A stretch of DNA of 64,000 nt from DTU052 sp050951725 (GCA_050951725.1 JBMNJO010000019.1:62001-126000); one strand, 5' to 3'. Counted from the first letter of the stretch, positions 7,873 to 17,591 are shown. Translations and numbers: made by a program. Notes: a model not told the origin generated them from the sequence alone.

Positions 7873-8946
7873 ATGACCGGGAAACGGGTGTTGGTCGCTA
7901 TGAGCGGAGGGGTGGACAGCTCGGTGGTAGCCTGGCTGCTGAAAAACCAGGGATATGAGGTGGTTGGTGTCACCATGCAGATCTGGCCCCGGGAGGACGA
8001 TGATTCGAAGGCCTGCTGCAGTTTGAGTGCGGTAAATGATGCCCGGAGAGTGGCGGCCCACCTGCAGATTCCCCATTATGTCATGAACTTTCGGGATCAG
8101 TTTCAGGCCGAAGTTATCGAGGTGTTCGTCGGGGAGTACATGAGGGGCCGAACCCCCAACCCCTGTATCGAATGCAACCGCAGACTGAAGTTTGGAACCC
8201 TCCTTGATAAGGCCTTGGCCATGGGATTTGACTATATCGCAACTGGTCATTACGTCCGCATCCAGCAGAGGAATGGGGAGTATCTTCTTTTGACCGGGCT
8301 GGATCCCAAGAAAGACCAGAGCTATTTCCTGTATACCATGGACCAGCATCAGCTTGCACATACACTTTTCCCTCTCGGGGGATCCCGCAAACCGGAGGTG
8401 CGGGCCATGGCTGAAAAAGCTGGCCTGCCGGTGGCTCATAAAGCCGAAAGCCAGGAAATATGCTTTGTCTCATCAGGCAGCTATGGTGATTTTGTAGAAC
8501 AGTATACGGGAAAAACGCCCCGTCCCGGCCAATTCCGGCTGTCAAACGGGGAGTACCTCGGTCCCCACCGGGGTATTCACCGGTATACTATCGGCCAGCG
8601 CAAGGGGTTGGGAATGGCCCTGGGGAAACCGGTCTTTGTTACCAGAATAGATCCCCAAACCCGCGAAGTCTGGCTGGGAGAAAACCAGGAACTTTTCAAG
8701 ACCGGGCTGATTGCCGAAAGGGTTAATTATGTTTCAGGAACCCCGTTTACTACCTCCAGGCAGGTGACGGCCAAAATCAGATCGGCTGCTCCACGGGTGG
8801 AAGCCACTGCGACATCACTTGATGATCAACGCCTGGAAGTGGTATTTGCACAGCCCCAGAGGGCCATAACCCCGGGGCAGGCCGTTGTTATTTACGATGG
8901 AGACCAGGTCCTGGCCGGGGGAACCATAGCGGAGATCATCGATTAA
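7873..8946 (+). CDS. mnmA: tRNA-specific 2-thiouridylase MnmA
   Basis: This 357-aa enzyme thiolates U34 of Lys/Glu/Gln tRNAs using ATP and persulfide sulfur. The PP-loop is MSGGVDSSV (residues 10-18). The catalytic cysteine pair is C101 in NPCIECNRRLKFG and C197 in QEICFV. KDQSYFLY and the C-terminal beta-barrel (YTIGQRKGLG) are also present. The ATG follows a GGAAGGTG site. The sulfur donor is probably the NifS encoded at 5411. Length and motifs are complete. Confidence 0.96.
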   Translation: MTGKRVLVAMSGGVDSSVVAWLLKNQGYEVVGVTMQIWPREDDDSKACCSLSAVNDARRVAAHLQIPHYVMNFRDQFQAEVIEVFVGEYMRGRTPNPCIECNRRLKFGTLLDKALAMGFDYIATGHYVRIQQRNGEYLLLTGLDPKKDQSYFLYTMDQHQLAHTLFPLGGSRKPEVRAMAEKAGLPVAHKAESQEICFVSSGSYGDFVEQYTGKTPRPGQFRLSNGEYLGPHRGIHRYTIGQRKGLGMALGKPVFVTRIDPQTREVWLGENQELFKTGLIAERVNYVSGTPFTTSRQVTAKIRSAAPRVEATATSLDDQRLEVVFAQPQRAITPGQAVVIYDGDQVLAGGTIAEIID

Positions 8947-9386
8947 GCGACCGAGCGCTGGAATTGTTGGTGGAGGAAGCCATAATGGAAGAGAGACGGT
9001 CGAAGTGGTCATGCCCGGCTCCCAAAATAAACACCGGGTATTTGGGCCAGTATGCCGCCCAGGTCAGTTCCGCCTGTGAAGGAGCGATTGTCAGAAAATA
9101 AGAGGTTTGCATAAAGGTCACCCGCAGGCCGATTAACATCAGAAATTAACTCCTCTGGCGAAAAACCGGTCAAGCAACCGGTTTTTCGCTTTTCGAAAGA
9201 CCAGGCTAAAGTGTTAAAATACATAAATGCGTGGTTATTTACTCTGGTGGGTCATAACGTTTCGCCGTTGGATAGCCATCTCATGGAGATCGTTATCGGC
9301 CAATATAACCAGTAATCCAATTAACTGCAACTATAACAGCAGCTATTCTGACACCTTAACCAGGAGTCGCACTTTATAGGAGTCAA
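8947..9386. other. Intergenic region without a recognisable gene
   Basis: The 440 bp between mnmA and the EamA permease hold a terminator at 9158-9189. I see no conserved protein or RNA in the remainder; short open frames here lack ribosome-binding sites. Confidence 0.5.
9158..9189 (+). terminator. Rho-independent terminator after mnmA
   Basis: GCGAAAAACCGGT pairs with ACCGGTTTTTCGC around a CAAGCA loop. The T-run lies inside the 3' arm, so it can work in both directions. It lies 210 bp after the mnmA stop. Confidence 0.75.
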
Positions 9387-10301
9387 ATGATGAGTGTACT
9401 TAAATCCAATATTCTTCTCCTGATTACTGCAGCTATCTGGGGATTGGCTTTCGTCGCCCAGAGAGTGGGTATGGATTATGTAGGTCCTTTCACGTTCAAT
9501 GGCGTGAGGTTCTTCCTGGGCAGTCTGTCCCTGGTGCCGCTTATAATCTATTACCGCCGTGATCCCAGGGAGTTCCGTGCGGAATGGAAGAGTGCAGCAT
9601 TGCCCAGCATTCTGGCAGGTTCGGTTCTTTTTGTGGGGGGTTCTCTGCAGCAGGTAGGTTTAGTTTACACCACAGCGGGCAAAGCGGCTTTTATAACCGG
9701 ATTGTATGTCGTGCTGGTTCCAGTGATTGGTATATTCCTGAGGCAGGCTACCGGCAAGAGTACATGGTTGGGATGTGCTCTGGCCGCAACCGGCCTTTAC
9801 CTGCTATGCGTCAAAGAGTCCATGACTATCCAGTACGGGGACATGCTGCAACTGATCGGGGCCTTCTTTTGGGCTTTTCATATACTGATTATCGGGTATT
9901 ATTCCCGTCGGGTTGATGTGTTAAAGCTCTCATGCCTGCAGTTCCTCATCTGTGCCGTTCTTAGTATGGTGATAGCGGTAGTAACCGAAAACATTGTTTG
10001 GGCTGATATTCAAGCCGCTTATATACCGATACTCTATGGTGGAATCTGTTCGACGGGGATTGCCTATACCTTGCAGGCAGTAGGGCAGAAAAACGCGCCC
10101 CCGGCTCCTGCTGCCATCATACTGAGTATGGAAACAGTTTTTGCAGCCATTGGAGGATACCTGTTGCTTGACGAGAGGATGGGGGGGGTGGAGATTATGG
10201 GGTGTGTTCTGATGCTGTCCGGTATGCTGGCCGCCCAGATTGGGAATCTGCGTGAGAGCAGATCCAAGGTGCCAAGTAATCAATCCAGCCCGGGAGCCTA
10301 G
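9387..10301 (+). CDS. EamA/DMT-family transporter
   Basis: A 304-aa, very hydrophobic protein with about ten predicted membrane segments and two EamA repeats. It starts MMSVLKSNILLLITAAIWGLAF (first helix; the AxxWG motif is typical). The second repeat begins around MLQLIGAFFWAFHILIIGY, and GGICSTGIAYTLQAVGQK and the final LLLDERMGGVEIMG are the usual EamA ends. The family exports small metabolites such as amino acids; the substrate cannot be told from sequence. It is monocistronic between two terminators. An alternative start one codon later (ATG at 9390) is equally possible. Confidence 0.88.
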   Translation: MMSVLKSNILLLITAAIWGLAFVAQRVGMDYVGPFTFNGVRFFLGSLSLVPLIIYYRRDPREFRAEWKSAALPSILAGSVLFVGGSLQQVGLVYTTAGKAAFITGLYVVLVPVIGIFLRQATGKSTWLGCALAATGLYLLCVKESMTIQYGDMLQLIGAFFWAFHILIIGYYSRRVDVLKLSCLQFLICAVLSMVIAVVTENIVWADIQAAYIPILYGGICSTGIAYTLQAVGQKNAPPAPAAIILSMETVFAAIGGYLLLDERMGGVEIMGCVLMLSGMLAAQIGNLRESRSKVPSNQSSPGA

Positions 10302-10618
10302 CGGCCTTTAGGAATTGGTACAGCTTTGGTCGTTCATAAAGTAGTGATTCCCAGGCAAAGACCGGCGACGTAGCCTTACACCTCGAATTATGACTTTCGC
10401 AGGAGAATCAGTGGTTCATGACGCTGGGGTCGCAATGCTGCCAGGGATACTTAGTGGAGCCTCTGCCAATAGCGTAATAAACCCGGTTCCTCCAGGAACC
10501 GGATTTTTACTTTTTGTCATTAAAGCCAGGAATCGGGTGCGGATTGGCATAAAGATGAGCTATAATCTTAAAGACAGGCCGAAGAATGGCCAATTTTGAT
10601 TAGAAAAGGGTGGCGGTA
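10302..10618. other. Intergenic leader with terminator, upstream of the ABC operon
   Basis: Contains no gene. A strong terminator (10483-10510) sits about 110 bp before the ABC substrate-binding gene. The 180 bp before it are structured-looking (GGCAAA...GACG..AGCC), but I could not match any riboswitch class with confidence. The arrangement could be either the EamA terminator or a leader attenuator. Confidence 0.4.
10483..10510 (+). terminator. Rho-independent terminator
   Basis: CCGGTTCC/GGAACCGG stem with TCCA loop, followed by ATTTTTACTTTTT. Confidence 0.8.
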
Positions 10619-11569
10619 GTGAAAAAAATACTAATATGTATCCTTGCTTTCATCATTGGCCTGGGACTAGCCGGTTGTAACGGAGGAGGACCTTCGGCCA
10701 ATGAAGACCAGGGCTCCCAGAAAACCATCACCATTGGGGTTATGCCGGATGTGGAGTCAATCCCGTTTATTATGGCACAGAAAAACGGTTATTTTAAGGA
10801 GCAGGGAGTAGAGGTCAAGATTCTACATTTCAAGAGTGCCAAAGACAGGGACAGTGCCCTGCAGAGCGGCCAATTAGACGGAGTTATCACCGATGTTCTG
10901 GCCGTTGTCTTTTCCAATGAAGGAGGCACTAACCTCAAGATAATATCCAAAAATGATGGCGATATAAAGCTGATAACCGGCAAGGATTCCGGCATTGATT
11001 CAATGGCGGCGCTGAGGGGGAGAAGCATCGGTCTCTCTTCCAATACCATCATGGAGTATACCGTAGACAAGATGCTGGAGTCTGCTGGACTCAAATCTGA
11101 AGACGTGAAAAAGACAGTCATTCCACCGTTGCCCACCCGGTTGGAGATGCTCCAGGGCGGCAAGATTGATGCGGCGATTCTTCCAGAACCCCTGGCAGGT
11201 TTGGGCGTAAACAACGGAGCAGTGGTCCTGGCCAGCACTGACCAGATGGCCAACAAGGCTGGCGCGATAGCCTTTACAGCTGAGAGCCTGCAGCAGAACC
11301 GGGAGGAGATTAAGGCGGTTTTCCGGGCGTACAACCAGGCTGTGGAATACCTGAAAACTGAGCCGGTATCCAGTTACGCTGATTATATTATTGAAGTTCA
11401 GAGTTTCCCGGCAATGTTAAAGGATTCCCTGCAGCTTCCTGCCTACCAGGAAGCGGTCGCGCCGGATCCGGGGATCGTAGCTGATGTTCTTGAATGGATG
11501 GAAGCGAAAGACTTGATTAAAGGCAGCTATGAATACCGGGATCTGGTAGATGATGAGATACTGAGGTAG
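10619..11569 (+). CDS. ABC transporter substrate-binding lipoprotein, SsuA/TauA/NitT-like
   Basis: A type II periplasmic-binding-fold lipoprotein. The N-terminus (MKKILICILAFIIGLG) is a signal peptide ending in the lipobox LAGC. The mature part has ITIGVMPDVESIPFIMAQKNGYF, the substrate-facing start of NMT1/SsuA-like proteins, then SGQLDGVITD and GGKIDAAILPEP. I chose the GTG at 10619, 8 nt after AAAAGGG; a GTG at 10610 would add three residues. Gene order of binding protein, ATPase and permease (spacing 5 bp, then a 4-bp overlap) is the standard NitT/TauT importer. The substrate may be a sulfonate, thiamine precursor or other small anion; the sequence does not decide. Confidence 0.88.
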   Translation: MKKILICILAFIIGLGLAGCNGGGPSANEDQGSQKTITIGVMPDVESIPFIMAQKNGYFKEQGVEVKILHFKSAKDRDSALQSGQLDGVITDVLAVVFSNEGGTNLKIISKNDGDIKLITGKDSGIDSMAALRGRSIGLSSNTIMEYTVDKMLESAGLKSEDVKKTVIPPLPTRLEMLQGGKIDAAILPEPLAGLGVNNGAVVLASTDQMANKAGAIAFTAESLQQNREEIKAVFRAYNQAVEYLKTEPVSSYADYIIEVQSFPAMLKDSLQLPAYQEAVAPDPGIVADVLEWMEAKDLIKGSYEYRDLVDDEILR

Positions 11570-11574
11570 ATAAC

Positions 11575-12315
11575 GTGATTGCAGTCAAGGACCTGTCAGT
11601 CAAATATAGCAGCAGACATGGAGAAGTTCAGGCCCTGGATAAAGTCAGCATAAATATGGCTGCGGGTGATCTCTACACCATTATCGGGCCGTCTGGGTGC
11701 GGGAAATCAACCCTGCTCTATGTTTTGTCCGGTATACTGACTGATTTTGATGGCAGTGTGTTGATTAACGGGAAACAGGTGAATCCCCGTACCCAGCGTA
11801 TAGGTTTAATTCTGCAAAACTACGGATTGTTGCCCTGGAAGACGGTATACCAGAATGTCATGCTGGGTTTAAAGATCAAATACGGTAATACCGAGTTAAA
11901 TGAAGAAGGCCGCTACCTGCTTCAGCAGCTGGGTATAGATAATCTGCTGAACAGATACCCCAAGGAACTGAGCGGTGGCCAACAGCAGCGGGTGGCTATT
12001 GCCCGGGCATTCATGCTTAAACCTGATTTACTCTTGATGGACGAGCCGTTCTCTGCATTGGATGCGATAACCCGGGAAGAGATTCAGGAGCTCTTTCTGG
12101 AGACCTGGCAACAAAACCCGGTAAACACCGTCTTTGTTACCCACAGCGTTGATGAAGCTTTATACCTGGGGCGCAAGGTCGCAGTTTTTTCACCGTCCCC
12201 TGGAAGGATACTGGAGGTTGTAGACAACCCTTGCTTTCATCAGGATAAACTGCAGTTCGGAGATGGATATTACAAGATGTCGGTGCATTTGCGCAACCTA
12301 CTAAGCAAAGGATGA
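11575..12315 (+). CDS. ABC transporter ATP-binding protein, NitT/TauT type
   Basis: A 246-aa ATPase with GTG start. Walker A is IGPSGCGKSTLLY, the Q-loop ILQNYGLLPWKTV (the LLPW of the SsuB/TauB/NrtD group), signature ELSGGQQQRVAIARAF, Walker B LLLMDEPFSALD and H-loop TVFVTHSVDEAL. It lies 5 bp after the binding protein and overlaps the permease by 4 bp. It energises import by that system. Confidence 0.93.
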   Translation: MIAVKDLSVKYSSRHGEVQALDKVSINMAAGDLYTIIGPSGCGKSTLLYVLSGILTDFDGSVLINGKQVNPRTQRIGLILQNYGLLPWKTVYQNVMLGLKIKYGNTELNEEGRYLLQQLGIDNLLNRYPKELSGGQQQRVAIARAFMLKPDLLLMDEPFSALDAITREEIQELFLETWQQNPVNTVFVTHSVDEALYLGRKVAVFSPSPGRILEVVDNPCFHQDKLQFGDGYYKMSVHLRNLLSKG

Positions 12316-13061
12316 TTTCGGTGCAGTCAAAAGAGAAGTGGCAGGGGGCATTATACAGCCTGGTAGTAGTTCTTGTCGGGTGGTGGTTGGTGTCGTGGCT
12401 GTTCAGACTGCCGATTATTCCTTCACCGGTCGCGGTATTTCTAAATATCGCCGATGTATTTTCAACGAAGATGGAAGTCCATGTCCTGTACAGCCTGGGG
12501 CGTATTGTCGGGGGAATCTTTGTAGCCATCCTGATCGGGGTCCCACTCGGCTACCTGATGGGGGCTTTTGAACGAGTGAACCGGCTCCTTTCACCCCTGG
12601 TGTATTTTACCTACCCGGTACCCAAGCTGGCTTTGCTTCCAATTGTGATGCTGCTGTTTGGTTTGGGGGAAACCTCCAAACTGATAATGATTGTACTGAT
12701 TATTGTTTTCCAGATCATTGTTACCTCCCGGGATGCGGTTAGGAGTATTCCCCAGGAGATCTTCCGTTCTCTTCGCTCCCTGGGTGCCAGCAGGCTGCAG
12801 GTATTCACCGAAATTATACTGCCGGCATCACTTTCCGAGGTTCTGACTGCAACCCGTCTCGCCTTAGGAACCGCTGTGTCTATCCTCTTTTTCACCGAGA
12901 CCTTTGGGACCGAGTTTGGGATGGGCTATTTTATTATGGACGCCTGGCTGCGTGTTGATTACCTGGACATGTACGGGGGGATTGTTGTTTTGAGCTTCAT
13001 GGGCTTCGTTCTCTTTACTGTAATTGATATATTGGATAATTATTTAAGTTCCTGGCGCTGA
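12312..13061 (+). CDS. ABC transporter permease, SsuC/TauC type
   Basis: A 249-aa membrane protein with about six helices. The EAA loop is visible as EIFRSLRSLGASRLQVFTEI followed by ILPASLSEVLTATRLALGTA, which docks to the ATPase. The start overlaps the ATPase stop (ATGA), so the operon is tight. It ends the first ABC operon. Confidence 0.91.
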   Translation: MISVQSKEKWQGALYSLVVVLVGWWLVSWLFRLPIIPSPVAVFLNIADVFSTKMEVHVLYSLGRIVGGIFVAILIGVPLGYLMGAFERVNRLLSPLVYFTYPVPKLALLPIVMLLFGLGETSKLIMIVLIIVFQIIVTSRDAVRSIPQEIFRSLRSLGASRLQVFTEIILPASLSEVLTATRLALGTAVSILFFTETFGTEFGMGYFIMDAWLRVDYLDMYGGIVVLSFMGFVLFTVIDILDNYLSSWR

Positions 13062-13223
13062 TTTACGTAATAGAAGTCAAAAGAATTCGTTTTTGTGTTA
13101 ATATTAGACAAAGTGCATTCGTTGTTCATCAGTTTATTATCCAGGAATTATACATGGTTGATGCTGATGGCCGGGATGCGAGCGGACAAACCAAATTTAA
13201 ATTTTGTGGAGGGGATACTTGTA

Positions 13224-14063
13224 ATGAAAAGGATGTTGACTCTGGCCCTATGTGCGGTCCTGGCCGTTGGACTGCTCGTCACCGCCGCGGGTTGCGGTGG
13301 CGGCAATCAACAAGGTGACGAACCCAAACAATTCAAAGTAGGTCTTGAGTGTGGGTATGCTCCGTTTAACTGGACTCAGGCTGATGACAGCAACGGTGCA
13401 GTACCGATTTCCGGCAGTAACCAATATGCCGGTGGCTATGATGTTGAAATTGCCAAGATTATTGCTGAAGGTCTCGGCAGGGAACTGGTTATTGTTAAAA
13501 CGGCCTGGGATGGCTTGCCGCCAGCCGTGCAATCAGGCAGTGTCGATGCAATTATTGCGGGGATGTCCCCAACAGCGGAGCGCAAGCAGACTATCGACTT
13601 TTCCGACCACTACTACAAGTCGGATCTGGTAATGGTAGTCAAGAAGGGTTCGGCTTATGAAAACGCCACCAGTATTCAGGACTTTTCTGGAGCCAAGATC
13701 ACAGCTCAGTTGAACACTTTCCACTACTCAGTCATTGATCAAATCAAGGGTGTACAAAAACAGACGGCTATGGATGATTTTCCCGCCATGCGTGTTGCCC
13801 TGGAATCTGGTATTATTGATGGGTACGTATCGGAAAGACCGGAAGGCGTTTCAGCTTCTGCAGCCAATGCCAATTTTGTAATGGTTGAGTTTGCTGAAGG
13901 CGAAGGCTTTGTGGCTTCTGATGATGATGTAGCCATCGCGGTTGGCCTTAAGAAAGGCAACCCGGATGTTACCAAGATTAATGAGATCTTAGCCGGAATT
14001 TCCGAAGAGCAGAGAATAGAAATGATGGATAATGCTATCAGAAACCAACCTGCCGCACAATAA
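13224..14063 (+). CDS. Polar amino-acid ABC transporter substrate-binding lipoprotein
   Basis: A 279-aa lipoprotein. The ATG at 13224 follows GGAGGGG and gives a signal peptide MKRMLTLALCAVLAVGLLV ending in the lipobox TAAGC; an upstream in-frame start at 13095 would bury the signal. The solute-binding protein family 3 pattern is clear: FKVGLECGYAPFNW, GYDVEIAKIIAEGL, IIAGMSPTAERKQTIDFSDHY, and a second lobe ending near AVGLKKGNPDV. The family binds glutamine, arginine, histidine or cystine. A following permease and ATPase complete the importer. The exact amino acid is not decided by sequence. Confidence 0.92.
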   Translation: MKRMLTLALCAVLAVGLLVTAAGCGGGNQQGDEPKQFKVGLECGYAPFNWTQADDSNGAVPISGSNQYAGGYDVEIAKIIAEGLGRELVIVKTAWDGLPPAVQSGSVDAIIAGMSPTAERKQTIDFSDHYYKSDLVMVVKKGSAYENATSIQDFSGAKITAQLNTFHYSVIDQIKGVQKQTAMDDFPAMRVALESGIIDGYVSERPEGVSASAANANFVMVEFAEGEGFVASDDDVAIAVGLKKGNPDVTKINEILAGISEEQRIEMMDNAIRNQPAAQ

Positions 14064-14097
14064 GTCGCAGTAATTAACGACGCTTTACGGGAGTGTA

Positions 14098-14877
14098 ATG
14101 TCAGTGGAAAAATCTTTTATAGATTGGGTTTTGTTAATTTGGGATAGCAACTGGCCCCTATTTCTTTTAGGGGCCAGAAATACCCTCATCATTGCTTTAT
14201 CCGGTACGATTATCGGGTTTTTTATTGGTGTTATCATTGGAGTAATCCGGACCATTCCGATCGACCAAAACACCCATCCACTGGCCAGAATAGGTTATAA
14301 AATTGTTAACTTCCTGTTGTTGTGTTACATTGAAGTATTTCGTGGAACCCCTATGATAGTACAGGCCATGGTGATCTTTTATGGTGCCGCCTGGATATAT
14401 AATATTCATTTGTCTCCGATTCCTGCAGGGATATTTATTGTCTCCATCAATACTGGCGCGTACATGGCGGAGATTGTCAGAGGTGGCATCCTCTCCATAG
14501 ATAAAGGCCAATTTGAAGCGGCTCATTCCATTGGTATGACTCATACCCAGACCATGGCCAATATTGTTTTGCCGCAGGCGATACGTAATATCCTACCTGC
14601 AACCAGCAATGAGTTTGTAATCAATATAAAAGATACCTCAGTATTGAGTGTAATCTCGGTTACTGAGCTTTTCTTCCTGTCCAAATCGGCGGCGGGAGTA
14701 AACTTCGCATTCTTTCAGACAATGTCGATTACCTGTGTCATATATTTCATTATGACCTTTACCGTAAGCCGGATTCTAAGATACCTGGAAGTAAAGCTCG
14801 ACGGCCCATCCGTCTATACCATCCATGGCTCGCAGACGGTTCCCGAGGCACAAATCAGGATTGTGAACAGGGAGTAA
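14098..14877 (+). CDS. Polar amino-acid ABC transporter permease (HisM/GlnP type)
   Basis: A 259-aa permease with several helices. The diagnostic segments are YIEVFRGTPMIVQ (the E-x-F-R-G-T-P motif of HisQ/HisM/GlnP), AYMAEIVRGGILSIDKGQFEAA and GMTHTQTMANIVLPQAIRN (EAA loop). It sits 34 bp after the binding protein and 4 bp before the ATPase gene, so one operon encodes the complete transporter. Confidence 0.93.
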   Translation: MSVEKSFIDWVLLIWDSNWPLFLLGARNTLIIALSGTIIGFFIGVIIGVIRTIPIDQNTHPLARIGYKIVNFLLLCYIEVFRGTPMIVQAMVIFYGAAWIYNIHLSPIPAGIFIVSINTGAYMAEIVRGGILSIDKGQFEAAHSIGMTHTQTMANIVLPQAIRNILPATSNEFVINIKDTSVLSVISVTELFFLSKSAAGVNFAFFQTMSITCVIYFIMTFTVSRILRYLEVKLDGPSVYTIHGSQTVPEAQIRIVNRE

Positions 14878-14881
14878 TAGT

Positions 14882-15619
14882 ATGGAAAAGATTATTGAGA
14901 TCAAACATTTACGAAAAGTCTTTGGAACCAATGAGGTTTTGAAGGATATAAACTTCTCCGTCAGTAAGGGTGAGGTGGTTTGCATCATCGGTGCCAGTGG
15001 TTCAGGGAAGTCAACTCTGCTCCGCTGCCTGAACCTGCTCGAATACCCGACAAGCGGGGAGATACTATATCATGGGCAAAACATCTTGAAACATGATATG
15101 TCCAATGCGGTTTATCGGGCCAAACTGGGCATGGTCTTTCAGCAGTTCAACCTTTTTAATAACCTTACGGTTTTGAACAACTGTATGGTTGGACAGATTA
15201 AGGTTTTAAAGAAGGACAAAGCCACCGCCAGGAAAACTGCCATGGAATACCTGGAACTGGTGGGTATGTCCCAGTTTATTAATGCCAGGCCCAATCAGAT
15301 ATCGGGGGGACAGAAACAGCGGGTGGCAATCGCCCGGGCCCTCTCCATGGAACCGGAGGCTCTGCTGTTTGATGAGCCGACCAGTGCACTGGACCCGGAA
15401 CTGGTGGGTGAGGTATTGAAAGTTATGAAAAACCTGGCCCGCAGTGGGCTCACCATGCTGGTGGTTACCCACGAGATGGGCTTTGCACGTGAGGTGGCTA
15501 ACCGGGTGGTATTTATGGATGCCGGAGTCATCGTAGAGGATGATGTCCCCGAAGTCATCTTTAATAACCCGAGCAACGAACGGACCCGGGAATTCCTGAA
15601 GCGGATTCTTGAAGAATAA
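14882..15619 (+). CDS. Polar amino-acid ABC transporter ATPase (GlnQ/HisP type)
   Basis: A 245-aa ATPase. Walker A is IGASGSGKSTLLRCLN, Q-loop GMVFQQFNLFNNLTVLNN (the FQQFNLF of GlnQ), signature QISGGQKQRVAIARAL, Walker B ALLFDEPTSALDPELV and H-loop MLVVTHEMGFAREVANR. It is the last gene of the amino-acid importer and is followed by a terminator at 15691. Confidence 0.94.
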   Translation: MEKIIEIKHLRKVFGTNEVLKDINFSVSKGEVVCIIGASGSGKSTLLRCLNLLEYPTSGEILYHGQNILKHDMSNAVYRAKLGMVFQQFNLFNNLTVLNNCMVGQIKVLKKDKATARKTAMEYLELVGMSQFINARPNQISGGQKQRVAIARALSMEPEALLFDEPTSALDPELVGEVLKVMKNLARSGLTMLVVTHEMGFAREVANRVVFMDAGVIVEDDVPEVIFNNPSNERTREFLKRILEE

Positions 15620-15690
15620 GGTGACAAATAACCGAGCTGCCAGGACCGGCAACGTTTGAAAATAGTACCGGATTTACTGAAATGCCAATT

Positions 15691-15718
15691 AAACCGGCCA
15701 ACATAGGCCGGTTTTTTC
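15691..15718 (+). terminator. Rho-independent terminator of the amino-acid ABC operon
   Basis: AAACCGGCC pairs with GGCCGGTTT around AACATA and runs into TTTTTTCGT. Confidence 0.85.
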
Positions 15719-15920
15719 GTGTCTTGTTCCTTCCACTAACCAAAACACCGGGTTTGAAAAACAGCAGGAATTAGAAATATAACAAATTGGAGGAAATATT
15801 GGATGAGAAAAGGATACTGCAAAAAAGCGTAGAAATTAAATAATAATTAGTCTGTTTTGACTATTCACACCATTGCATTTGCTGTCGTTTTGGTTTTGTT
15901 CGAGGAAGGGAGTAGGTAGA

Positions 15921-17591
15921 ATGGAAATCAAGGCATGGGAGAGGTTTTGGGAGAAGTCTTGGACTGACCTCTGGATCCACGAAGGCTATCAAATCGGAAA
16001 AGACCCATTGTTTTATCAACTCTACAGCAATTCCATGAAGCTGCGCGACCGTCCCGCCATCATCTTTTACGGTAAGGTGTTTACCTGGAATGAACTGAGA
16101 AACCTCATAATGCGAGCAGCAGGCGGTCTTCAGAAGCTGGGTGTGAAGAAAGGGGACCGGGTTTATCTCGGTATGCAGAACTGTCCCCAGTTTGTGTTCT
16201 CCTACTTTGCTGCCCATTGTTTGGGAGCCGTGGTAGTGGCAATGAGCCCGGCTTATCGAGCAGGTGAAGTCAGTTATGCCCTGAATGACAGCGGCGCCAG
16301 GGTGGTTATTATTGAAGAGTCAGTTGTACCAGTGATAAACGAAATCAGAGACAAGATCCCGTCCGTCGAAAACATTGTTGTAACCTCCCTGGCCGAATAC
16401 TTGCCTGATGAGCCTTACCCCGCATTTCCCGCCATGTCGGCTCAAACGGTGCAATGCCCCGGAGCTATTGACTGGAAAGAGTTTATTGCCAGTGAACCAT
16501 TGAAACGAATGGCTGACGTTGACATTGACGATCTGGCCCTGCTGCAGTACACCTCGGGAACGACCGGGCGTCCCAAAGGTGCCATGCTTGTTCACCGCAA
16601 TCTGGTAAATGGTGCTTTCATCAACGGAGCGCAAACCGGGAATACCGTTGATTCGGTGGAACTCGCGGTACTGCCTTTGTTCCACATTACCTGTATGAAT
16701 GACCTCATGTTATCCTGGGCGTTTGTTGGCAGTACCCTTTTAATCATGACCCGGTTTGAAGCCGAGCCGTTTCTGCAGGCCGTCGAACGTTACCGCGCGA
16801 CCTATACGGTGGTAGCTACCCCGGTGGTAATTGCCCTTGCCAATCATCCCGCTTTTGGAAAGTATGACATCAGCAGTTTAGGGAAGTTCGGTATCGGTGG
16901 CGCGAAATTGCCGGAGGCTGTTTGGAATAAGTATCATGAACTCGGTGTCACGCTGGTTGAAGGTTATGGGATGAGCGAAACCACGGCCACTACAGTATTT
17001 AATCCCCGCGACCGTATTAAGCTGGGGAGTATTGGACTGCCGGTCCCGCAAGTTGATTTGAGAATCGCTGATATTAATGATATCAGCCGGGATGTGGGGA
17101 TCGGAGAGGAAGGAGAACTGTGGGTCAAAACCCCCAGCTCTGGCATTGGCTACTGGAACAACCCGGAGGAATCGGCGCAGACTTTCCTGGGGGATGGCTG
17201 GGTGCGCACCGGGGATATTGTAAAGATGGATGAGGATGGCTACCTTTACGTCTGCGGCCGCTTGAAGGAGTTGATAAAATCCTCCGCCTACAGTGTATTC
17301 CCAGCAGAGGTTGAGGAGTATATGTATGCCCACCCATCGGTCATGGAATGCTGTGTGATTGGAGTCCCTCACGAATACAAAGGGGAAGAAGTCAAAGCAT
17401 TCGTAGTGCTTAAGCCGGACTGGGAAGGGAAAATCACCGAACAGGAATTGGTTGAATGGGCCAAAGGCCAAATGGCCCCGTACAAATACCCTCGCACTAT
17501 TGAATTCCGTGCAAACCTGCCGAAACTGGCATCAGGCAAGATTATGAGAAAACAACTCAAGGCGGAAGAGGAGGCCAGACAATCAGTCTGA
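15921..17591 (+). CDS. AMP-forming acyl-CoA synthetase (fatty-acid-CoA ligase-like)
   Basis: A 556-aa ANL-superfamily ligase. The start at 15921 follows GGGAGTAGGTAGA; an in-frame ATG 48 bp upstream lacks a site. Motifs: P-loop LLQYTSGTTGRPKGAMLVHR, A5 VEGYGMSETTAT, A7 GWVRTGDIVKMDEDGYLYVCGR, hinge GRLKELIK and the catalytic lysine in LASGKIMRKQL. It activates a carboxylic acid to the acyl-CoA; chain length cannot be read. It is transcribed alone, and its terminator is the source of the 70-bp repeat that bounds the mobile island. Confidence 0.9.
   Translation: MEIKAWERFWEKSWTDLWIHEGYQIGKDPLFYQLYSNSMKLRDRPAIIFYGKVFTWNELRNLIMRAAGGLQKLGVKKGDRVYLGMQNCPQFVFSYFAAHCLGAVVVAMSPAYRAGEVSYALNDSGARVVIIEESVVPVINEIRDKIPSVENIVVTSLAEYLPDEPYPAFPAMSAQTVQCPGAIDWKEFIASEPLKRMADVDIDDLALLQYTSGTTGRPKGAMLVHRNLVNGAFINGAQTGNTVDSVELAVLPLFHITCMNDLMLSWAFVGSTLLIMTRFEAEPFLQAVERYRATYTVVATPVVIALANHPAFGKYDISSLGKFGIGGAKLPEAVWNKYHELGVTLVEGYGMSETTATTVFNPRDRIKLGSIGLPVPQVDLRIADINDISRDVGIGEEGELWVKTPSSGIGYWNNPEESAQTFLGDGWVRTGDIVKMDEDGYLYVCGRLKELIKSSAYSVFPAEVEEYMYAHPSVMECCVIGVPHEYKGEEVKAFVVLKPDWEGKITEQELVEWAKGQMAPYKYPRTIEFRANLPKLASGKIMRKQLKAEEEARQSV

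Noticed and set aside
10340..10430. Possible riboswitch (GGCAAA...GACG..AGCC resembles a c-di-GMP-I core) before the terminator upstream of the ABC operon
   Set aside because: The P1b hairpin and tetraloop receptor expected for GEMM-I are not present; I could not build a consistent fold.
13095..13223. Longer N-terminus of the amino-acid binding protein
   Set aside because: The ATG at 13224 has a GGAGGGG site and begins a perfect lipoprotein signal peptide; the upstream extension has neither.
15206..15652. Minus-strand open frame opposite the GlnQ-type ATPase
   Set aside because: Shadow of a conserved ABC ATPase with no start signal.
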